The position numbers and the translations under genes were made by a program. The notes beneath the pieces were generated by a model. That model was given only the letters and a program-made list of their open reading frames with translations. It was not told the origin of the DNA and did no database searches. A stretch of 64,000 nucleotides of DNA from the NCBI GenBank assembly GCA_030704615.1, contig CM060731.1, positions 74,690,756 to 74,754,755 on the forward strand. The letters run 5' to 3'. This document shows, one piece after another, positions 42,639 to 52,400 of this stretch. This stretch comes from Takakia lepidozioides (lineage: Eukaryota; Streptophyta; Takakiopsida; Takakiales; Takakiaceae). Numbering within the stretch: position 1 is the first letter of the stretch; each line of letters starts with the position of its first letter.

Positions 42639-43074
42639 TGTAACACCCAGGATCTACACAAACTAGAATAGAAGTACTTCTCAACTTTTTCCTAAAACAA
42701 CTCGATGCCTTCTAGGCTTTCATTGCAGGTTTATATACCCTTCACAATATGATTATTTTAAAGGTTTGACTTGAGAGCCTCAAGTCAAATCTTCCTAAAG
42801 TCAACCTTCTTAGGTTTGACATATTTTCCACAATACGACTTTATCAAAGATACTGCTAAAGTCAACCTTCCTAGGTTTGACATATTCTCTACAATATGAC
42901 TTTATCAAAGATTTGACCTACTCTCCATAATATGAATATCTTAGAGTTTTGACTTGAGAGCCTCAAGTCAAACTTCCTTAAGTCAAACTTCTTAGGAACC
43001 TTTCTAATTATTCTGGAAACTTTTAGGGAACTTTCCTCCTCCATCTAGAACCTTCTAGATTCTACCTTGTTACA
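42639..43074 (-). repeat. Element A, 5' LTR
   Basis: 436 bp, TGTAACACCC...TTGTTACA, partner of 4813-5247. It is followed by the right copy of the target duplication, cattt (43075-43079). Confidence 0.9.
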
Positions 43075-43079
43075 CATTT

Positions 43080-43816
43080 TCTCCAACGAGGTTGGCCTCA
43101 TCCAAGCACAACGAAACACAATTGGGTGTACTTGTCCAATATAATTCAGTTTCAAGATCTCTTTGATGACCCCAACGTACTCTAATGGTGACATGATTGG
43201 ATTTCTATCATACACACTATTTCTACTCTCTTGGTGGAAGACGGATGCAATTCGGAATCAAAAGAGACAATAAGACTTTACTTCCCTTTGCGCCCATTTG
43301 TAGCATTCAAAGCACGTCGAGATTCCACGACCAGCTTCAATGGAGTGCGAACTTCGTCTAAACTCTTCATCACTTTGCGATATGGTTTACAGATGACTTA
43401 TCTTCTTCAGAATATATGTCGGGTTCAATATCACTTTTGTTACAGGTTTTACTACTCTTCTTTGTACGATCTCTTTTCTTGGGTGTCTCCCCTAAAAACT
43501 TGGGCATACTCTTCTTCTTTGTCCTTTTCTATCGTCCAAGCGTATCCAAAGACCGAGCACCATCACCCAAATAGACATGACTAACTCGAGCAATACTTTC
43601 AACTACCTCTTTCGAACCTCCAATTGGCTTCTTCTCAGATTCAGCCTCACTATCAGACATATCAGATTTATGGTCAGACCTCCTTCCATCTTTGCTGGAG
43701 CTAATGGTTGTACCATTAGGGTCTTCATCATCAGTCTTGGGCAGCATATTTTTAATTGCGTCGTGAGAAGAACTGATCGACAGATAGCCAAGTATGGAGA
43801 TAAATTGAGGATTCAA
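43080..43816 (-). pseudogene. CACTA-type transposon ORF (DUF4216-like), upstream half
   Basis: Minus-strand reading in several frames: a Ser/Asp-rich acidic stretch (43529-43816, e.g. SEAESEKKPIGGSKEVVES), then basic residues, then near 43100-43230 SPLEYVGVIKEILKLNYIGQ and PIVFRCAWMRPTS, and LCLDEANLVGENA at the junction with element A. 'YYGxIxEI..L.Y...VxxFxCxW' is the core of DUF4216 in CACTA transposon proteins. The domain continues at 4807 on the far side of element A. Confidence 0.5.
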
Positions 43817-43928
43817 AACCCCTAATGGATGATCACCTCATAGGGCTATCTGAAGCCTTTGATGAACATTATAAAGTGGAAACTACTCTTGTCGAGCCGC
43901 GTCAAGGCCTTAGAGAACTAATGAAGCA

Positions 43929-44516
43929 ATGTCAAAGCATGAGAAAGATGAATTGGACTTGTCCATCCCAGGTGTGGAGAAGGAAATTACAGAGATAAAA
44001 GAGAAATTACAACTTTGTGATGATAACAAATTGAGCATGCAAAAGAAGGCAAAGGGTGGAGAGGGAGACTTGACAAGGTACACGAGTACTTTTCAATGTC
44101 TCCAAAAAGAACTCTTTGTCATTCAAGCCAAGATAAAGGAAGTTGAAAAGGGGAAGTCGACCATGGAGAAACAAGTCAACGCTATGCGAATCGGGCATGA
44201 AGTCTGCACGTGGCCACAACCAGTAGTCAACCCCCTTGAGCCTCCAACCAAGGCATACATGGTCATCAAGATCTGCCTTGTATGTAACAAATGGTTTGGT
44301 TGCAACAATTTTTTCGTTGTAAGTTGTGGGAATACATATCTCCCATTTTGTATGACAATTCGTATTCAAGAATTTACTGTTTGCAAAACTGAACATTGTG
44401 GAAATTTCACCTGGATTGGTGGACTTCATTTGACTTCCGTCCAATTCCTAAGGAATTGTAGGATAATCTCATATGTAGAAGGTGGATCTCAAACTCTAGG
44501 TGTGGAAGTCCAGTGA
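43929..44516 (+). CDS. Coiled-coil and Cys-rich hypothetical protein
   Basis: A 195-codon frame. Residues 1-95 are a Lys/Glu-rich coiled coil (EKEITEIKEKLQLCDDNKLS; ELFVIQAKIKEVEKGKSTME). The second part has Cys pairs spaced like a zinc-binding fold (CLVCNKWFGCNNFFVVSCGN, then FTVCKTEHCGNF). No family recognised. It adjoins the CACTA-type remnant and the copia remnant and may be a transposon accessory protein or a captured gene. An intron could be present between the two parts, near 44230. Confidence 0.35.
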   Translation: MSKHEKDELDLSIPGVEKEITEIKEKLQLCDDNKLSMQKKAKGGEGDLTRYTSTFQCLQKELFVIQAKIKEVEKGKSTMEKQVNAMRIGHEVCTWPQPVVNPLEPPTKAYMVIKICLVCNKWFGCNNFFVVSCGNTYLPFCMTIRIQEFTVCKTEHCGNFTWIGGLHLTSVQFLRNCRIISYVEGGSQTLGVEVQ

Positions 44517-44635
44517 CTCTCAATGTATGTCATCTAACATCTTTGCTATGCGTGGGTCAATGCATTTGTCGCATTGGTTTGTCATTCTCTTTTCATTAGC
44601 AAACACAAGAAACTACCTTCAGATAGACAGATGAT

Positions 44636-44876
44636 CAAATCAACCTCGTCTCAACACGAGGTTTACTTGAAGTTCTCCAAATCCTCCTTGTGTTGACACA
44701 AGGATGATTTTAGTTCTCAGAAAACAACATCGTGTCAACACGAAGTTCATTTTTGTTCCAGGAAAACAACCTCGTGTTAACACGAGGTTTTGTTGAAGTT
44801 CTCCAAATCCCCCTTGTGTCGACACGAGGTTCATTTCAGTTCTACGAAATGAAGCTCCTGTTAACAGAAGGTTGAA
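44636..44876. repeat. Tandem repeat of about 60 bp built on an LTR-like palindrome
   Basis: Four to five units, each with a palindrome such as cctcgtgttaacacgagg (perfect near 44770; degenerate near 44650, 44690, 44730, 44815 and 44860), joined by gttgaagttctccaaatcc or attttagttctcagaaaac. Confidence 0.85.
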
Positions 44877-45190
44877 CTCCAGGAAAGCCCAAAACCCTTC
44901 ATCCGTTTCACCTTCATGTGGTGAAATCAGCAGTTGGGGGCTCAACGGTTATAGGCCCACCTTCTTTGTGGTGACGTGGCATGACCTGGACCAGGCTCAC
45001 GCCACGTTAGCATCAGCGCCATGTCAGCAGCGTGAGCGTAGGCTCACGCCACGTCATGATTGAGTGAGCGTACGCTCACACGCTCACGCGCCAGGCTCAG
45101 GCGGTAGCGTCGTTGCTCCTAGGGCAGCTGCTGAAACGTGAGGCATTGCTGACAAAGTACGTGATGTCAAACTGCGTACCTAGGGATGCC
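44877..45190. other. Non-coding stretch with inverted GCTCACGC/GCGTGAGC words
   Basis: From about 44990 to 45100 the words ggctcacgccacgt, gcgtgagcg, cgctcacacgctcacgcgcc and cacgtca alternate in both orientations and could fold into hairpins. No gene seen. Confidence 0.5.
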
Positions 45191-45369
45191 CATTGAAGAC
45201 AGCCAACACATTCTCGGTATGGATACTTGGCAATGGGCTCGGTGATTGTGTCTTTGTCACCAAGCATGAGTTGTCATGCGCTGTGAGGGTCTGCTGGGAC
45301 AGCTACTGGATTATAATGCTCCTGGCCAAAACGCTTAAGGACTCGCTCCAGATGTTCGTTCTCCACAAC

Positions 45370-45626
45370 GTATCCCGACGACCTTGTTTTGTGATAATCA
45401 AGCAGCGATACGGTTGGTCATCAATCTTGTCTTCCATCAGAAAACTAAGCACATCGATATGAAGTTCCACAAGACCCGTGACGCCCCACATGATGGTGAT
45501 ATCTCCATCACGTACATACCTACAGCGGATCAGATCGTAGATTTGCTGACCAAGTTGCTACCCCGAGATCGTTGTGTTCGACTTCGCTACTTAGGAGGAA
45601 TGACAATTCCCCTTCACTCCCAGTAA
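45370..45626 (+). pseudogene. Ty1/copia pol, C-terminal end of RNase H
   Basis: The frame at 45384-45626 reads MFCDNQAAIRLVINLVFHQK, TKHIDMKFHKTRD, DGDISITYIPTADQIVDLLT and LPRDRCVRLRYLGGM, the standard end of a copia polyprotein. The preceding 180 bases give only fragmentary copia residues in other frames. The rest of the element is absent. Confidence 0.85.
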
Positions 45627-46386
45627 CGCACGGTGTTGAAGTGGAAGACGTGTTAAGTCAACACAGTGCTGAGTGGGAGTATTGGATATGTCCACTTCAG
45701 CATTTAGTGGAAGGCCAAGTCAGCACATTGTGAAGACTTAACACGTAACTGTACACTGAGGGATCGGGGGTTACTGCAGGGTTAGCTAGTGCATGTAGCA
45801 TGTAATCTGCATGGCAGCCTCTCCTGGGCGGAAGAGTAGAGTCAAGGTTCAGACAATCCTTCAGGACTGTTTTCTTCTTGTTCTTGAGAGTAAGTAGTGC
45901 GTCATGTGTGAAGGACTGAGGTTTGCCTGAGCTAGGGTTTAGTAAGAAGTTAAGTGTATGCTCTGGTACCAAGCCTTTGGTACACAGCATGTAAGTGACT
46001 ACTTGTTTAATATATTATGATTGTCTGTCAAACAAGTGTGTGGAGTCAGCTTGTAAGAGTTGTGATATGTTAGTACCCTAGGTACTATAGCTGTATTGGT
46101 ACTTCTAATAGTTTAACCTTGAAAACTTTTCCATCGAGAAACCTCCTTTGGGGGCCTCTTAGGGAACCTCCTAGTAGCTAGTATATATAGGAGGCGAGAC
46201 TGGACACTCTTCAGTCTCGCCAACACCAATTTTACTCTTGTTTCTAACCCAGTTTCCACTATCTGGTACTCCAGTCCAGTTTCCAGCATTCCAGGCCGTA
46301 CTGGCGGGGCTCATAGGTGCAATCGAGTCCCAATTATTAAAAAATTAGAGGTGTATACAGACTCCGGAAAATAACCTCTCTCACAC
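45627..46386 (+). repeat. Copia 3' end: purine tract and probable 3' LTR
   Basis: After the stop a purine-rich gagtgggagta near 45671-45681 precedes an LTR-like region that starts about ttggatatgtcc. It contains a TATA box (tatatatagg near 46184) and may end around ctcacaca (46386). The right limit is uncertain, as no second LTR exists to compare. Across the junction the words acgtgttaagtc and gacttaacacgt form a 12-bp inverted repeat (about 45649-45660 and 45737-45748). Confidence 0.5.
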
Positions 46387-47257
46387 AGCGAGAGCATTCC
46401 TACCAATGAACTGGCACATCATGAAAATTAACCTTATTATTTTTTTAAAGGGCAGATTGGTTCTCCTTTACAACCAATTTAAAACAACGGATTGATGAGT
46501 AAAATTAGGTGTTCCCAATGGAGTGACGTCGGGTTGATGAAGTCTGCTGTCGCCTTTGGAGAGTCGAGCATTCGGTGGATGTGATTAGAGAGCATGCCAA
46601 TGTACAAGCGCTACAATCCCGCTTTCTAGGCACCCCTTGCCCCCTCTGTGATGGACTTTCAACATCACACCCTGAGTTGCCCTGCATCGAAACCTCTAGC
46701 GTGATGTCTGACCACTCTGCTGTTGGTGGCTCTATGCCCCAGCCCAATATATGAAGCATGAAGTCAAACACTGGGAACCGACGGAAAAGCTCCATTTTGC
46801 AGCTATAGTAACTCGGCCATCAAAGTACAGACGACTATATAGAATGTAAGCATGAACTTGCCACGATTTACAAGTATCAGCGTCTTGACTGTCTAAAAGT
46901 GTAAGAATTGCCCATTCCAACACATGAAAAAATCAATCACTGCAAACTTGTGGAAATCCTTTTTTCTTTAAGATTTAAATTATAGCCTCTCACTGGAGAT
47001 TAAGACATCCTCCTGAGTACCAAATTGATATGGCTCTCATATGGCTGCATGCAACCTATTGTCATAGATTATATCTAGTTCTAGGAAAAATTGTTCCGGC
47101 ACTACTATAATCATACTTATGCGTCAATGCGCTGAGAATGAATAGCAAAACTATTGAGACATTATATGCCCCGAAAACTCGCTACAAATTAGTGAGCGTC
47201 GTTCAATGGACCGACTAATGGTGGGGAGGAGCTGACAAACTCACGAACTCCTGCTTT
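46387..47257. other. Intergenic stretch downstream of allene oxide cyclase
   Basis: Minus-strand frames at 46505-46923 stay open for up to 96 codons but show no recognisable motif. The remainder is A/T-rich and probably includes the 3' untranslated region of the neighbouring gene. Confidence 0.4.
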
Positions 47258-48982
47258 CTAGTCAGAATAATTCGAGAGAGCAAAGCCAGGCTTGCATGCA
47301 ACAGCGTCCGGAATTGCCACAACATCCACATGTGGTGCTACCACTGGGGCGGTTAAATGTCTGGGGAGCTCTGGGATGCCTTCAAGGTGGAATGTGTAGA
47401 AGAATTTGAAGGGGGTGAGGTTGTGAAGACGGACCACGCCCTTGGCGTCTTTGAAAAACCCTACGCCCCCTGTGACTGTCATCAGCGTATCCTGGAAGTT
47501 TATGAAGGGACCCTGCGTGCACCACATGTATGAACAACGTTTAAACCATGGATCAGGTCACTGGACGTTGAACAAACTTTAAATAACATCAACTTCAGCT
47601 TACATACTATAGTTTACCATTTGATCCCCACAAATTTAGTGTTAGATACACTCTGCAGTAGCCCTCAACAATTGACTGCTGTACATGTTAGGATGCAGTA
47701 ACTACTGTCCAGTTTGGCGGTCGACTGATACCTCGGCATACCCCATTGAGACCCCAATATGGACAATTGATGCTATTTTAGATCAGTTTGTGCACAACTA
47801 AATTTGAGATATTAAAATATATCTCTTCACTCATCGTCAACATATAAACTTTCTAAGAACACAGAACACTGCATACAGATCCAGATAGACTACCAGAAGA
47901 GAGATTTGTCCAAGATCTCCAAAGTAAAATGTTATGAAGGTCTCGTAACGATCTGGGGTGAAGAAAATTTGCTTCTTGTGCTCGGTTGTGCCTTTCCCAG
48001 GATAGTTCCTGCAGAGGAGACAGATGCCCGTGGTGATGCCCAACCTCAATCTTAACGACCCATCGTACAACTGCATCACCCACGATGAATGTTAATCAAT
48101 TTGCCGTCAGGGACTGCTCCTGAAACGCTCTTAACCTCCATAAGATTTCCTGAGATGTATGTCTCACTCGCGTAGCTCTAAAGCTCACATGTGTATACTA
48201 CGAAGTGGAACACTCAAACACCGGCTTACCTTATTGGTAAAGGGCACCATATCTCCAAGAGCGTGCACATGCTCGTTAGTAACTGGATCTGTCCGGTTGA
48301 CTGTTTGGGTACTGAAGGGCAGAAAAGCGGGACTGTCACGGTCATGTTCATTGAGCTCGTACACACTGAATGTCTGTCTCCCCGCTGCAATATCCCCAGA
48401 GACAGTTAGTATGATATATTTGTAATTGTACACTCAACAGCTTGTACTATGGGAAAAGCTGTTACCTTGCATTTGTTTAACTGCTTACTTGAGTTTCTTA
48501 TTTAACGTAAATCAGACGGCTGAAAGCGAACACATAGAGCCAGATATAGTTACTTAGGAATTGAAATGGATCTGAGGGACTCCTGGTCTAGAAGGAAACT
48601 AACCCAGCTTCGGTACCGAGTCCCATAGAAAAAGCCTGTCGCATAGTTCGGTGACCGATTCTTCCGATGTGCTAGGCGTTGGAGATTCTTTCTGCCACTT
48701 CTGTAGTAAAAGCTCTGATGGGTTGGAATTCCGCCACTCTCGCTCTCCGTTTTTAGTCGGATCCACATTCTGCAACCCACTAGAACCTCTCTTTCCACGA
48801 AAAGAAGGTCCTTGGACACCGAAAACTTCGGAGCGGATGCAAGATGGGAAACGTTGTCTCCCAATCCGTCGGACCCTCAAAGCGGCTGTTGTATTTCTTG
48901 CCAAAGTATCACATGTATTATCATACGAGTGTAGCACTCCTGCAACCATACCGTTGGTGTATTGGATGCTCATGAAGGCCAT
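47258..48982 (-). CDS. AOC: Allene oxide cyclase, four exons
   Basis: It converts the unstable allene oxide made by allene oxide synthase into cis-(+)-12-oxo-phytodienoic acid, the plastid step that sets the stereochemistry of jasmonate precursors. Exons (minus): 48982-48604, 48384-48230, 48070-47894, 47512-47258. All have GT/AG ends, and phases sum to 966 nt (321 codons plus stop). Exon 1 (about 126 residues) is Arg/Ser-rich and fits a plastid transit peptide plus linker. The domain runs from SVYELNEHDRDSPAFLP through LGDMVPFTNK, LYDGSLRLRLGITTGICLLC, YETFITFYFGDLGQISL, GPFINFQDTLMTVTGGVGFF and KFFYTFHLEGIPELPRHL to a C-terminal ALSNYSD. These are the barrel-strand signatures of the family. 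Plant precursors are typically about 190-250 residues, so the N-terminus is long. No frame damage. Start chosen as the first Met of the open exon. Confidence 0.88.
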
Positions 48983-50497
48983 TGCAGCAGCCCCAATCGT
49001 ACACAGCTCCAGATCGAGAGGAAAGCTCCGGAAGAGAAAAGGCTAGTTTAATTAATGATCGGTTGTCAAAGATTTGAAGTATGCACAATTCAAAAGTCGA
49101 TGTGAGAGTTGTGGAGTTGATTTGTGTCACTCGTCAATTTATAGGAAACGGGAAAGAGTGCTGCAAAGGTATGTCAGTACACGAGGAACATCCTTCGGTC
49201 GCTCGGTTCGTTAGGAGCTTCTTACCTGCGTGTGGAGGGCGTACACCAATTGCCCCACCCCGTGCGCTTTAGTCGCTGCACAAGCTTCACTAGTCAACCC
49301 TAATTCCTTTTCCTTTTCTTTCATTTCCTTTTTTATTGGCTCTCTTGTTTGATGTTGGGTTTGCCTAAACAAAAAAGTGAGGCCATATTTCATCGAAGAA
49401 GGATTCGGCCCTTCAAGGTTGACGGAAGGTCGCAACGTCGCAACCAACACACGCGTCTACAGTGGAGTTGAAGGCATCGGGAGATGGGCTATCCTGTACT
49501 GTAGCAGGTATCGTCAGCAAGCCTTCGAGGATGACAAGCGCACCTAGTGGCCATCTCCTCGTGCGCATTGTCTACACAGTTGGGGTGCACACATGTGATG
49601 TATTTCGAGCACATGCACAGCTACTCTATATTGTTAGCCCTTTCTGTGAGCCCTCACAAGGTAACTCTTCTTGTGACCAAGAGTGCAGAATATGGCGAAG
49701 GTTGTGTTGTTATTCTGCAAAGAGAGAGCAGAGGCCCAGAGTAAAAGAGGAGTAAGAGTGTCTAGATTGACCTGTAGAGCGAGTCAATCAATTGACTAAC
49801 AGCTAGTGTATACTGAGAAATTACTTAGTTCGTGAGATTTTGAGTGACTTTCTGAGCATGGTCTGACCATCTCGTATTGTGTACAGCGATTTGTTTGTTG
49901 GGGTGGAGTGAGGCCCGAAGAAGCTGCTTGGATGCTGCCCCGTAAATTACTGATCATACCGCCATGCTAGTGCTGGCGCTGTCTGCAGGCCTCCTGACAG
50001 GGGAGTGTGTCCAATGCAGTCCATATGTTAGTACGTGACCTCTTTCAGAGCTCTTTCAAAGGAAACCTGCCCAGAGGTTCTGCCCAATTGCCTCAGCTTC
50101 GCTTGCCCGACACTAATCTGTGGCGTAGCTTGCTCCAGGCACTCGGGAGTGGCGGCCCCTGCACATCTACGACTCCTGCGCTTCAGGTTGGACGACTGGA
50201 CTAGGAAATTCCTATGCGCTGGAGTCATAATTTGAATCCCAATCTGCCCAAAGCCTTACTGCTGATGTCATCTCATTTTGAAATGCATTGCCAGCCTCTG
50301 AATTGCCACCTTTTTCTTGAGCCCATGTATGACATTTAAGGATTAATATCTTAACTCAAGAATAATTCTGTAGGCCTCATGGCAGCCTTTTCTTTTCTTT
50401 TTCTTTTGGCAGCCTTCGGGCTTGTAAGGTTTAATTTTTCCCTTCAAATAATTCCTTAATAAAATACAATTTTGTACCCTTTTTATCTAAAAGCGAC
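48983..50497. other. Intergenic region between the allene oxide cyclase gene and a tandem repeat
   Basis: The first few hundred bases would hold the allene oxide cyclase promoter; no clear TATA box could be assigned. Short frames on both strands (up to 97 codons) have no recognisable domain. Confidence 0.35.
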
Positions 50498-50755
50498 AAA
50501 AAGCTAGTGAAGCAAGCAAGCCAGCCGAAAGCTACCAAGTGTGGGGATCTATTCCGGATTGCCTAACAACCCATAGTGAACTGAAAAGCGACTAAGTGTC
50601 GGGATCTATTCCGGACTACCTACAACCCCTAGTGAACCGAAAAGCGACTAAGTGTCGGGATCTATTCCGGACTGCCTACAACCCATAGTGAACCGAAAAG
50701 CGACCAAGTGTCGGGATCTATTCCGGACTGCCTACGACCCATAGTGAACCTCGGG
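50498..50755. repeat. Tandem repeat of about 58 bp derived from an LTR like that of element C
   Basis: Four units of the type gaaccgaaaagcgactaagt, gtcgggatctattccggact, gcctacaacccatagt. The first unit is preceded by agctagtgaagcaagcaagc. In element C's LTR (14815-14885) the same order occurs once: actagtgagtaagcgagcga, gccggaaagcgac, gctgttccggactgccaact. This is therefore an LTR relic of the same family in which one segment has multiplied. Confidence 0.7.
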
Positions 50756-51209
50756 AGTTGCTATTCTATCACATCTCACTCATCAATTTAACATCCAGTT
50801 ATTTTATTTTCCATTTGTTTTTCTTGAAAATAAACAGGGGACAGTGGCCTTGAGAGAAACTTAATTTATTTTTTTTGGAAAAGAGACAACTTGCCCAATT
50901 TTTTATTTTTTTTGTGGCTACACTTATTAGAATTTAATTCGATCCCATTTCCATGGTCTTGGTCAAGGTGACATGTAACGACCCACAGTTGGTGGTGGTG
51001 GGCGCAATGTGAGACACGTTTTACCCACCCCCAAAGGAGAGCGACTAGTTGGGTTGGTGTCGTCTCTTTCTGTGCAAATCCGCCTCAACACACTCCACCA
51101 AACCAGTCTGTTGAGCTATATTTTTGTACGAGGGACATTTCAGAGACTGAGACATGCGTGAGGAGGATTAGCCTGCATTGTATTCGATTTAGGTTGCAGG
51201 TCTATCTCA
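50756..51209. other. A/T-rich intergenic stretch
   Basis: Poly-T and poly-A runs around 50860-50920; no gene recognised. Confidence 0.35.
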
Positions 51210-51900
51210 TTAGATCTTTGAACACTTGACAAGCATCTCCAACGCTTCTGGACACACTTGGCATATAACTGCATGTAAGCCAAAGATGTTGGGCTTAAGC
51301 TTGATTTCACTCTCTAGAGATAATGACGTGGGCGTGCGTCCTGCTGCTAGGTCTTTCATTTGGATGCACTCGGCCTGCAGCAAGAGAGAGAATCTTGACC
51401 AGTTGAGGGTCTTTTGACTCCAGCTGCTCATAATATAATTGGAATCTGCCAAAGTGCCTTGTTTGTTCAAAATACGCAGCGTCGAGCTTGACATAGTTGT
51501 CCTGCCTTATATAGTGCACTCGAATCCCCCCAAGTGCTGTCCGGAAGAGTTGCTGATTCCATCGAGCTTGGTTTTCTTTTGAAAGCAGAAGTGATGGTGC
51601 AGGAGGTGCCCGTATTGATTTACCATCATTCAAACAGTATAATTCCTCCTCAATCAAATTTGAAATTAGACTCAAGGTCCAAGAAATATTGATCAGCAAG
51701 CTCTCTAGCTACATGATGACCTTTAGGCTCTTTCCTACGTTTTAACAGCGTTACAAAGTCATCTACTCTGAGTTCACTTTGAGACTAAACTTTACGAATT
51801 CATTCTATCTGTTTGATTTCTGATCCTTCAATCATGTGTAAATTTCTTTCTTCAGGCTGAGCCATGGTGAACATTGACGTTAGAACTATCAGCAGATTGT
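51210..51900 (-). pseudogene. Unrecognised gene remnant
   Basis: The minus strand carries protein-like frames: RVDDFVTLLKRRKEPKGHHV, ARELADQYFLDLESN (51680-51770), then, one frame over, NLIEEELYCLNDGKSIRAPP, ALGGIRVHYIRQDNYVKLDA and FGRFQLYYEQLESKDPQLVK. After a further frame change near 51385 come QAECIQMKDLAAGRTPTSLS and PNIFGLHAVICQVCPEALEM, with a stop at 51210. Amino-acid composition argues for real coding sequence that has taken indels, or for exons with unrecognised short introns. No family identified. Confidence 0.35.
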
Positions 51901-52400
51901 GGTCAACCTCTTATCGTGGCTGATAGCTCACTTTCACCCAACGAGGATTCAACCAATTGGTTGCAACCATCAATCCGAAGGACCTCCTTTGTGTGCTTAT
52001 GTCTGAAATCTGGTGATCTTTGACTTTTCTATGAAAAAATACCAGTGGCCAGCTGAGCAGCCATAGCTTCAACCACAGTCTTGAACTGACCCTGAGGCTA
52101 CAACCACCAAAGCTCTCACCATCTCTCAATGAGAAGGAACAACATACTTTCCTGCTTTGCTAACAAAGAATAACAAGCTATTGATGGGTATGTACAGTTA
52201 CATCCTTACGTTGAAGACCAAAAATTTTAATGTTGCTAGTTTTCAGAACTTCGAATACAATCCTGGACCAATCGACTAATCGTATGATACACTTGTAAGT
52301 CCTCCTTGAGTCGAAATGATGATAGCCTGAGTCGAAACTGTGAAGGGTCTGAGAGGAACTCATGCCAGAGCCGTTCAATGCTTATTGCTTGAATGAGATC
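51901..52400 (-). other. Possible upstream part of the unrecognised gene
   Basis: Minus-strand frames at 52178-52378 (YHHFDSRRTYKCIIRLVDWS, RIVFEVLKTSNIKIFGLQRK) and 51911-52129 look protein-like but show no family motif. Continuity with 51210-51900 is not established. Confidence 0.25.

Larger units (their letters stand above)
4813..43074 (-). mobile_element. Element A: Ty3 (gypsy) chromovirus, minus strand, interrupted by element B
   Basis: LTRs of about 435 bp lie at 4813-5247 and 42639-43074. They are flanked by identical 5-bp target duplications (cattt, 4808-4812 and 43075-43079). Next to the right LTR is a primer-binding site reading TGATATCAGAGCC on the minus strand (one mismatch from the initiator-Met tRNA complement). 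Next to the left LTR is a purine tract (gaaagaggggagg on the minus strand). Reading right to left: gag, protease, reverse transcriptase, [element B inserted], RNase H, integrase and a C-terminal chromodomain, which is chromovirus order. The element is defective: gag is frameshifted, reverse transcriptase has an internal deletion, integrase has stops, and B splits pol. Confidence 0.9.

Noticed and set aside
46505-46923. Minus-strand frames of 63-96 codons considered as a small gene
   Set aside because: No motif, no start context, and two frames overlap. Left as intergenic.
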